From positions 1,116,001 to 1,180,000 of the forward strand of contig JAHRHY010000008.1 of NCBI GenBank assembly GCA_019671135.1: a DNA stretch of 64,000 bases, in the 5' to 3' direction. The first letter of the stretch is position 1, and each line of letters opens with the position of its first letter. A model generated the notes under the pieces. It worked only from the letters and a program-made list of their open reading frames with translations, was not told the origin of the DNA and searched no databases. The stretch is from Linnemannia hyalina. Its lineage: Eukaryota; Mortierellomycota; Mortierellomycetes; Mortierellales; Mortierellaceae. The translations under genes were made by a program, and so were the position numbers. Positions 52,001-61,231 of the stretch are shown in pieces.

Positions 52001-52448
52001 GACTCAGTACCAACATCAGCAGCAGCAACGCGCGCCGCCAATGCCTCAGGTTGCGACGTATGAGGAATACCAACGGAGTCTCATGCAGTCTGATCCTCGA
52101 CGTGACAGTTACCAGCCTCAACAGCAGCAAGCGCCTCCACGCGACCGGACCGGTCCCTACTACAGCTACAGCGACTACCGTCAGCAACAGCAGAACCTGC
52201 ACCGCGAGGATCTCTCCAGTGCGCCTTCGTCGCCCCAGTCCCCTCGGCACGACGATTTCCCAGACGGGAGCCCTCAACATCATCATCAGCAGTACCAACA
52301 GCATCAGAGACAAGGGTCAAGTGCAAGCGCAAGCGCGAATATGCACCGTCGCATCTCGATTGCCGAACTTTGTAACCCCATGCAGAGTCTTGCGACTGAG
52401 CGAGCTCAACGGCGCGAGGAGACTGCCTCCAAGAGGACCTCCATGTAA
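46024..52448 (+). CDS. Very large two-finger C2H2 zinc-finger protein
   Basis: Two exons (46024-48950, 49364-52448) encode 2003 residues. The ATG at 46024 ([12 protein letters not shown]) is preferred; the hydrophobic open frame before it has no good upstream ATG and is pyrimidine-rich leader. Residues 1-945 are disordered, dominated by Ser, Pro, Gln, His and Asn runs. Two adjacent classical fingers lie at about 950-1010: a C-x4-C-x12-H-x3-H unit ([20 protein letters not shown]), the linker HTGEKPY, then [20 protein letters not shown]. The 413-bp intron splits the linker region after LARHER. The finger pair resembles that of fungal Msn2/Seb1-type DNA-binding proteins. Behind it comes a long tail with two non-repetitive blocks at about 1505-1565 ([20 protein letters not shown]) and 1680-1850 ([11 protein letters not shown] to [13 protein letters not shown]) that look folded and that I do not recognise. 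A nuclear transcription regulator is likely. Confidence 0.85.
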
Positions 52449-52564
52449 ACCACAAAAAAATATATATCATTAAGCCCCACAAACACACAAAGTAAAAATC
52501 AATACACCTCAATACTCCCTGGAAAAAAAAAGAAGTTGAAATAAATAATAAAGCGGCTTTATGA

Positions 52565-55500
52565 TTATTTGTGCAAAAACGGGTCATTGGATCCGCCGGT
52601 GTTTTTTCCTTCGCGCTGGTCAGTATATGCAGAAGGTGATGATATAGGAGCTGCTGTAGTGATGGTCGCCTTCGTTGTCATTGTGGTAGTGGTTGCGTTG
52701 GCCGGTACGGGTGCTAAATCCGTCTCAGACGAGTGATGAGGGTGTTGTTTCTGATCGTAGTGCCCCTGCAGATCGTTCTTCTCTACTACAAAGAACTGTT
52801 CGTCCTGTCGGTGCTCTTGTTCGTGTTGTCGATAAATCTCATCCTGCTGATCCTGCAACAGCAGCTGTTGGAAATGGGCTTCCTGATCATCTGCATCTCC
52901 CTTCTTCAGCTTCAGTTCTCGACTCCTCACACCATCACTCTCCCCACCAACAACCTCATACTCCTCATCCGCCGCCTCTGTCGGCACCTTTATCGCCGCC
53001 GCGTGGTGAACCTCCTCCAGCTGCTGCTCATCAGTCTCATCATCTTCCTCGGGATAAGGATCAAACACCCACTCCTGCTGCTCGATCAGCGTGTCGATGA
53101 TACTAGACTGTTTTCCAGTATTTATAATGCTGGTCAGATCGTCGACTTCCTGACGGAGCAAGTTGGGTGCAAAACAGATGGCCAGGTTCGCAGAGTCCAT
53201 TTTGGTGGTCAGGTACTGGTCCTGTACGCGACTCAAGTGCAGCATTAGATATTGGAGGGTATTGAAATTGGCTTCTGGGAGGGAGTGGACAAGCGACTTG
53301 ATCGTGTACAGCTTCTCATTATAGTCGGTGATATCTAGCTCCCAAGAAAACAAGACAGGAAATTGACATTATTAATTTCCAAGAACATAACACTAAAGAA
53401 GAATAACGTAAAAAAAACATGAGAAAAAGAAGACTCAACTTACCAGCGGCGGCAATAAAGCTGGGGTAAAAGTCGAACAGCATCAGAGGCTCCCGCAGTT
53501 CTCGGAAGTAGAGCTTGAGCAGCGCCGCGATCGTGTTGACATCCGGTTCCTTCTCGATCAGCTTTTCGACATCGAGCCCCTCGTTAAAGGCTCGCTTCAA
53601 GTTCTGGATCGACGCCATATGTCCCGATACGCGATAGATTCCTGCTGTCGACAATCCACGTGCCTCAATTGCCTTGATGCACAACTCTACTACTTTGGGC
53701 ACTGTCCTTCCAGACTCTACCGTCAGCGACCCTCCAAAGACTATTGTACATGAAAAACGCGAATACTATGATTAGCAAAATGAATGGCTTAGCTTTGATG
53801 TAGTCGCAGGCATGAGTGTCAAATGCTGATGTTTGTTACCTCCTTGGGCAGACTTGAAAACAGCAGACTCCTTTTTGACGACCTTGTCCTTGTACTTGTC
53901 TTTGATCCTGTCCTTGGGTTTATCCTTGACTTTCTCCCTCTCCTTCTCTTTCTCCTTATCCTTCTCCTTTTCTTTATCCTTGTCCTTGGAGAAAAAGCTC
54001 CTGCTCATGTTGGTCAGCTTTGCCTTGGCACCTTGGTGAGAGCCACTTCCTGGTGAGCCAGCGTCACGATGTGGCTCGCCGTAACCTTCGCCGCTAGCCC
54101 CATGTTCTTTTGGCGAGTCGCGATTACTCCTCCGTTTGGGATCGGTGAAGGTTCGCTGCGTAGCAGACTGTCGTTGCTGTTGCGGCTGTTGTTGCTGTTG
54201 CAGGTCGAGTTGTGTCGCGTCAAAAAAGGCCTCTTCTTCCTCTGGCAATCTGAGCTTTTCGTCCTGTCCTGACTTTCTCCGTGGAACATGAATACCGTGC
54301 GCCACCATGCTGCGGATGCCTCGTCCTTTCTCCATCTTGAGCGGGTTCTTGCTGCTGGTCTTTAAGTCCTTCTCCTCGATCCTCTTGTTCATCTTCAGGT
54401 TCGACGACTCGCTTCCTCCAGATGTTTGGCGCTTCAAAACTTGGATAACATCTATTACCACACACATTGTTTGTTACATTTGGTTAGAGCAAGATAATTC
54501 ATCCACAGCATTAACGTATTCCTGGACTAAAAAGAGTCATAGTATATTGCTTACAAGAGTCTTCGACGCCAGAGAGTTCTTCTGCCTTTCGGCTGGCAAG
54601 AGAAGTACCAATGTCCTTGATCCAGATCTTTTCATCGCCGCCAGAGGGATCCTGAAGCAACAGCCGTACATTGGTTCCGGGCGTAATATAAAAGTAATTC
54701 TTCTTTTTGGTGAGCGCCTGACCGTTGGTGGGTAGATCCACAGCTACCTTCTCCAGATCAAAACATCCTGATGGCTTGACCTGCGTTGCCTGTCGCAGTT
54801 TGTGTAATGACTCTGTCGAGGCTTTGAGGGAATGGACGTTCCTGATGGCGCCACTGTCATCCCGGTAGAACAGGAGAAAGCCTTTGTAAACCAATACCCA
54901 ATAGTCTTTCCATGAACTGATCGTCGCGTTGGTCGAGACCTTTTGAGATTTCACTCGCAGGGAGCCCTTCCGTTGAATACCCTCCACGGGCAATTGGTTC
55001 AGTTGCTATAGGAGAATTGATCAAAATTAGATACTGTTATTCCAAAAGTCATTTATCTTTGTGACGTTCAGCCTGAGAGTCAAGTCGTTCCTTACCAGCG
55101 CGTGGAGTTCTTCTTCGGATAGACTCAGGCCCAATAGCTGACTCTGAAGCATAGTGTCGTCAGCAGAAGACTGTCTCTTGGGTGTTGCCCGGGGTATTGT
55201 TGGTGACTTGACTCCTTGCGCCTTGCCTGACGTGGATAATGCCGGACTAGAGTCGAATGGTCCGTCTGAAGACTCGGAGGGGCGAGGTGATTGAAACTGG
55301 CTTCGTAGGATTTCTGGACTTGGTGGGCGATTCCAAGTTGTTTCGCCTGTCGAAGCGTTGAAAAAGTATTGAGAGCCATCGTCGTCTATCCCACCAAAAC
55401 GTAAAAAAAAAAAAGACGATGAGCACTTGTCAGTTGACTTGCCACGCACACAAAATAATACCTCGGCACAAAGAACAACATCGTTTACACAGCATCCGCC

Positions 55501-56101
55501 AAGGTTCACCCTTACCTTGAGCACTGTTCCAGCCCTCTGGGAGGGGTTCCTCTGTCGTTGAGCCATAGTCCTGATCCAAGACCTCCATCTGGTGCTCGTT
55601 ACGCTGGCTGGCGAAAGGATCGCTGTGGGTTGATGGTGGGCTGTTGACGGAGGGTAATTTCCACGAGGTTTCCTTTGTGACGATGTTGTAGTAGTACAAT
55701 CGCCCTTTTGAGTTTGTGGTGGCACTCCAATTGGGTGGCAGCATAACCTCATCGCTGTCTGAGCCATCTGAGGGCTCTGGTGGAGGAGATCGGATCTGTG
55801 AAGCTGGTCCCTCGTTGTCAGAAAAAGGACTCTGTGCTGGTGGAGCTTGACGGGCAGTTGATGTTGGGGGAAGTAAATGATGCTGTTGTTGCTGGTCCAG
55901 GTATTGGTCGACGGTGTGATGTGGACTGGAGATATCCTGGGGGGAGGTGTCGGTGGCTCCATATGGGTGGACTGAGTTATTGCTGGTCGGATCAAGTGTG
56001 TCTGTATGGCTGGAATGGGTCCGATCGGCTCCTTGCCCCGCCGGTTTCTCCTGGGACGACACACGCGGAGGGAACACGATTCCTTGAGGGACCTGATCCA
56101 T
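52565..56101 (-). CDS. Rho GTPase-activating protein, WW-WW-PH-RhoGAP
   Basis: Six exons on the minus strand (56101-55516, 55385-55096, 55005-54555, 54451-53840, 53740-53444, 53334-52565) encode 1001 residues. WW domain 1 is at 121-150 (LPPNWSATTNSKGRLYYYN). WW domain 2 starts at 187 (LPEGWNSAQ), is split by an intron and ends ETTWNRP. A PH domain spans about 305-430 (RKGSLRVKS, WKDYWVLVYKGFLLFYRDD). A long charged linker with KDKEKEKDKEKEKEREK leads to a RhoGAP domain at about 647-850: VFGGSL, the arginine finger in GIYRVSG (Arg about 683), LLKLYFRELREPL and MDSANLAICFAPNLLR. The C-terminal 150 residues are acidic and Gln-rich. The order is that of the animal ARHGAP9/12/15/27 group. It should speed GTP hydrolysis by a Rho, Rac or Cdc42 GTPase at membranes. 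The 5' end could have a further upstream exon, since a TTAG acceptor-like site precedes the ATG in frame. Confidence 0.9.
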
Positions 56102-58110
56102 ATCTGCCTCTTGTCCAATTTCACTCGCTAATATGGCATTTATTTATTCAAATTATGCATATAAAACAATGAGAAAAAAATGCGTGAGATCGTCCGTAAT
56201 TGGGTGCCATTCTGTCAAACATCAGTGCTTGTTTGGGCGTTCCTGACTGACTGAGAACAAAAAAAATATGAAAAGCTGACAAGGTTCATGGTCAATTGAC
56301 ACCGATTCTTTACCTTCCAACAGTCGGCATCGGTTTGCAGGAAAGACCCCTGTCATGCCATTGCAGTCTCCTAAAAATGATTGTTATTATAAGATCGTTC
56401 AAGGGTGACATGATCAACAGTTTGTCGCTGATACAACCACCACCTGCAAGACTCCTCGTTGCAATGACAAAAGCGCGAATGCCAGATATCTGCTGTCAAC
56501 GGCCGTTACCTTCCCACCTGGAGGTCATATTGCCAACATAGCAATTGGTGTCACCGTGGAGTAATATCCAGACAGGAGACATTCGAGAAAAAGAAAAGAG
56601 GGAGTCAGTAAGCGAACAATGGAAAAAAATGGTTGGGGGGAAGGGGACCTGTCAAACAAAGTAAAAAAGGCAGTGGCAAACTGTATTCAACCCCTGAGAG
56701 GCCCCTCTCAAACACACAACGACGGCAACTCTCCTTCAAAATACCACCGAAAGGATACTCAGGACACAACAACCTCACGCATACACACGCACGCACTCTT
56801 CCGCCGATACATTTGTTCGCTACAGCTCGTCCACACATGGTTGTTACATGAAAAAAAAAGAGCGCTGTGAAAGAAAAAGAGACTGCTCTCATTACCATTC
56901 GTCATGGGAGTCGTCTTGAATCAGAATGTGGTCGCCTTTACGGAAAGACTATGCGCATTTGTTTACGTTGGGTTGGTTTTGAGGGAGAGGACGTAGAAGA
57001 AGAAAGACGACCGAATGTCAGTTGTCATTCAGGCGATCAGTTTGCTGTTTTTCATGGTGTTTATTGTTGTCATGTTGTTGCTGTTGCGGTTGGGTTGTGA
57101 AGCGAAGAGGAAGAGAAGAAGAAGAAGAAGATGAGGAAGAGAAGGACGAGGACGAGGCTGGTGGTGTGTTCGTTCTTACGAGTTCGTCCTCGTGGGTTGC
57201 GACGTAGTCCCACTCTGCGATAGCCCAGTGCATTTAGTTTTCAGTCGGACAAGGAAGAAAGAGGAGGTGCGGGGAGAAAGAGAGAAGTGTGAAGAGGGAG
57301 AGAGAGAGTGAGAATGTGAGAAAGAGGGAGAGGACGTCCGAGCTGGATGAGAGAGAAATTCTACACGTGATTTAAAATCACCTGACCATTGGGCGTAGGA
57401 CAGGTGGCAGGATTCTATGCCTTGCCTTGATTGTCCAGGGAATGTAAGGCATCGATCGGACGGAAGAAGGCAAGGAAGAAAAACACTGCTGGGGAAGAAA
57501 CATGTATCATTCAGTCCCATGCTTCTCTGTTGGCGAGAGCAGTTTTGATAACATGGGCATGGTTTATGAACAGTGCAAACACCTCGTTTCTTTTGCACGA
57601 GGCTCACTGGCAAAAGAAAGGCAGCGAGGTGGGTGGCGTGGAAGAACAAGGTTTGTCAGCTCTCTCCACACACACACAAGCACGCTAACCAAGGGCTGAA
57701 TATCATCCAACCCGCGGACCAACAAGGTTGGAGAAAAGAAGCAAAGAGAGAAGGGAAGGGACTCTTGTTCAATTACTTCAAGTTGCTTGTCGTCTGCCTG
57801 TCCCGCTTATCCTTCTTTTTTCTTTCTTTTTCTGGTTGCTCACATCCTCCTCTTCTCCTTCTCTTTCTTCTCTCTTCTCAATTCTCTCTTTTCAACTCCA
57901 CCTCTCTTCTTCACTTTCACTTTTCCTCATCGCACTCATCTCCATCTCTTGTCATCGCTCGGGAACTCCATTCCACGCAATAAAAATAGTCTTCCTTTCC
58001 TTCAGCTAAAATTATTGCAATAGAACCTCCTTCGTCCCTCTTTTTGTCCTCTCAACCTCTTCTTGTTCTGAGTATTCATATCCCGCTCCAACGGTCGTAA
58101 TTGGCAAACA
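56102..58110. promoter_or_regulatory. Divergent promoter region of RhoGAP and monooxygenase genes
   Basis: About 2 kb with no supported gene. Open frames are short and biased. A purine-rich block at 57100-57345 and a block of nearly pure pyrimidine at 57800-57960 stand out, the latter 150-310 bp upstream of the plus-strand ATG. Confidence 0.45.
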
Positions 58111-60588
58111 ATGACTGCGACAGACCTCAAGATCATCATCGCAGGCTGTGGTATCGGTGGCCTCTCGGCCGCCATTGCCCTCGAGCTGGCAGGCATCGAC
58201 TACACTATCCTCGAGGAATCCCCAGCTCTGGATTCAGACCTCAAGCCCGGCGCCAGCGCCACCAATGTCCCCACCAAGACGACACATGTTGGAGGTGCAA
58301 TCCAGGTTGCCCCCACCGCTATTCACTTCTTGAGTCAGCTCGGCATCTACGACGAAATGAAGGAAATCTCCAAGCCGGTCAGTGGTCTCTCCATGAACGA
58401 GCACGATATGAATTATGTCGGCCGTATTGATTTATCCACCCATCGGGAGAGGCAAGTGTCACTTTTGTCTTTTTGTTTGATTGTTTGTTTGTTTTGTGTG
58501 TGCTCGTTTGCACATGCACGCCCACAATTTCGTTATTGTGCTTGCTGTACTTTTCAGTGCTGAACGGGTACCCCAAAGAGTACATGGAGAATTAACTTCC
58601 CCTCTCAAACAAATGAACGCAATAGGTACGGATATCACACTGAAGTGATGGCTCGCTCGCAACTCCAATCACTTTTACTCCAGCGCGTGCCCTCCAAGAG
58701 GATCGTTGCAGGAAAAGTCCTGGGCATGATCCAGAACAACGAACAGGTCACAGTCCGCTGTTCAGACGGAAAGACCTACGAAGGCGACATCCTTATCGCC
58801 GCCGACGGAGCCTTTAGTAACATTCGACACTCCCTCTACTGGACCCTGGACGAAAAGAAGCAGCTCCCTAAAGCCGATGCGACTCCAATGTCAGTCGACC
58901 TTCACATCATCTCTGGCTGCACAAAACCGCTGGACCCTGCAAAGTACCCGGTCCTCCTGGATGCAATGAGCGAGATCCAGTCAGTGCAACTACCTGACAA
59001 ACCGTACGCGGTAAGTTTATGTGCTAGTGCCTGGTTATTATTTCCCAAAGGCAGACAAGAAGGCTAAACTTTGGAGACTGACGCACTTGAACCAATATTG
59101 CCAATCTAGATCTGGTTTATGCCCCTTCTAGACAACAGGATTGCATGGGATATCACAAAGGAAGTCACCAGAACGGCTATCCGCCAGGGCGAAGCATCCA
59201 AAGTCTACCAATGGCGACCGGAAGACGTCGAAGAAACACTAAAGACTGTGCGCAATTTTGACTGCCCATACGGAGGACAAATCGGAGACCTCCTGGATAC
59301 CACACCGGTCGAGAATATGCACATGCACATGTCCGAGGAGAGATTCTGCGAGACATGGTCTGGAGGTCGAACAGTCCTCTTAGGAGATGGCAAGTAGTGT
59401 ACACCGTTTCTGTGAATGGACTGTTTAAAATTTGATATCATGCAGATTACCTAACATCCACTTCCTTTATTATTTTTTCCTAATTAGCCTGTCACAAGGG
59501 TTTCTACCATCCTGTCAGTGAAGCCATGGTTGATGCAGTTACACTGGTCAACTTGCTCTCGAATTTACAGTCAGATTCAATGGATAGTTTAACGACAGTT
59601 TTCAAGGAATACAAAGAGAGACGCGCACCCACGGCTAGAGCTGTGGTGGAGCATAGCACGCTCTTGCGCCAAGTGTTTACAGGAAAGGTAATCTATCGCT
59701 GATGTTTACTACGCGCCATGATACAAATCCAAGGAGTTTAGGCCAAAAAACAACAACTACAAAAGAACAGCACTAACATCCTCTTTGCTGTCTTTGCATT
59801 TATAGGGACGCGCCGCATCGCTGAAGAGAAATGTTGTGTTCAACTATATGCCCGAGAAGGTGCGCCACTTATTGGAGGATAAGAGACACGACAACCGGCC
59901 GCAGTTATGGTTTTTGCCACAAGTAAAGGACAAAGGAATCGTCAGGCCCGCCACCAATTTACCACCCGTGCTTCCTGGATCCCCAGCTTCACCAACATCA
60001 CGGACATCAACGACATTACCCGAAGGTTCAACAACAGTGCATGGCGCGAGTGAACAGTCTTTTGAAGTAACGACTGTATCGACAGCCGTTTCATCCTCGA
60101 GGTCATCGCGGAGTTCATGGACGCCGAGTACTCGGTCAGCGTTTTCGATGCCGTCGGCGGGTAATGTACCGTTATTTTCTTCGACGTTAAGGTCCTCAAT
60201 GCCATCGTCAATCAAGAGCCCGCGCGAATCAATTGCAAGTCGAGCTGTGGAGGAGTCCCACCCAGTCCAAAAAGAAGATGATGCGGACGTGCTTGTGTCG
60301 ATTGTGGATCCACCAACGACCATCGCGGCAGCAGCGGCTACAGCGGTGGGGACGGCAATCTCGGTTGATGCAGAGGTGGCGGCTTGGTCGGCCGTTGCCG
60401 CGGCCAAAGAGAAGGAACCTGTTGGCACAAAGAAACAGGAGGAGGAGGAGGACGAAAGTGATGAAGAGAAGAAGGATATGGAAATATTTGACGATTCATC
60501 GGATGATGAGGGCGAGTTTGTGAATTGCAGCCAGACGTTGGATGATGACCTCCTTGAGTCAGAGACCCCACTCGCCGTTGTTGCTTAG
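58111..60588 (+). CDS. FAD-dependent monooxygenase with acidic C-terminal extension
   Basis: Five exons (58111-58451, 58626-59010, 59110-59389, 59488-59687, 59806-60588) encode 662 residues. The N-terminus is a Rossmann FAD site (IIIAGCGIGGLSAAIAL, then YTILEES). The DG motif is ILIAADGAFSNIRHS, and the third FAD motif is TVLLGDACHKGFYHPV. The core ends about residue 420. In related flavin monooxygenases the last motif usually continues with a Gly-rich GGQGA-like loop; here it is FYHPVSEAMVDA, a visible departure. The C-terminal 240 residues are Ser/Thr/Ala-rich and end in an acidic stretch (EEEEDESDEEKKD). The substrate is unknown; the family hydroxylates aromatic and polyketide compounds using NAD(P)H. 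Introns 1 and 3 need GC donors (both GCAAGT) to keep the frame. No biosynthetic cluster genes lie nearby. Confidence 0.88.
58452..58625 (+). other. GC-AG intron 1 of the monooxygenase gene
   Basis: The exon ends GGGAGAG, the intron starts GCAAGTGT and ends GCAATAG. Splicing gives HRERYGYHTEVM. Use of the nearby GT would lead to an early stop. Confidence 0.8.
59390..59487 (+). other. GC-AG intron 3 of the monooxygenase gene
   Basis: The exon ends GGAGATG, the intron starts GCAAGTAG and ends TAATTAG. Splicing rebuilds the conserved LLGDACHK motif. The GT four bases later breaks the frame. Confidence 0.88.
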
Positions 60589-61231
60589 TTTTCTTACTTT
60601 ATGTACCCTATTTCTTTTTGCCTGGACGACAATAAAAAGACAACACGGTATCTTTTATATCCATGTGAAAGGAATGCTCTCAATAATAGTTCGACAAATC
60701 GATGTATGCTTGTTATCATTTAATATTCCACTTTAAATTTTTTGTCTGTTTGACCGGGGCTTGAGCTTTGAGATGCAGGGCCCCGCTCGAGATTGGGGTG
60801 GACGCTCCCTTACAATTGAGCAGGGCAATGGAACTCTAACACTCAAACATTATTGAGAAGAGCCTATTACGTTTACATTTAGACAGGCAGTGCAGTTTCG
60901 GTGTGTTCTGGTTGTTCTTTTTCTCGCTCGTCTCCTCCTTCCCTCTTACTCGTCCCTCTCGCATCCATCAGCCCTTTTTTCATTTTTTCTTCTTTGTCTT
61001 CCTCCCTCTCCTTCGTCTTCTTCTACTTTCTCCTCCTCCTCCTCCTCCTCCTCCTCCTCCTCCTATTATTACTATTATTATTATTATTATTATTATTATT
61101 CGCCACATACTCATCACACCCCTCTCATCTCCTTTGCGGCTGTTTATTATTGCTCTGACATAGCAGCGTCTCTTTGCAAAGAGGCAGTTCTCTCCTTCGC
61201 CCCTTCTCCTCCATCCTCACTCAGCTGCCCC
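60589..61231. promoter_or_regulatory. Intergenic region and leader of the last gene
   Basis: About 640 bp between two plus-strand genes. The last 300 bp are pyrimidine-rich and contain a compound trinucleotide repeat. An open frame continues upstream of the chosen ATG but has no ATG of its own. Confidence 0.5.
61031..61100. repeat. Compound repeat (TCC)n-(TAT)n
   Basis: About eleven TCC units are followed by about twelve TAT/TTA units with one interruption. It lies in the presumed 5' leader, 130-200 bp before the ATG. Confidence 0.9.

Noticed and set aside
51702..52313. Leu- and Met-rich open frame antisense to the C2H2 gene, looking like a membrane protein
   Set aside because: The Leu and Met residues come from reverse reading of Gln and His codon runs (CAG, CAT).
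60890..61231. Upstream extension of the last gene with Ser and Tyr runs
   Set aside because: It has no ATG; the runs are translations of a simple repeat in the leader.
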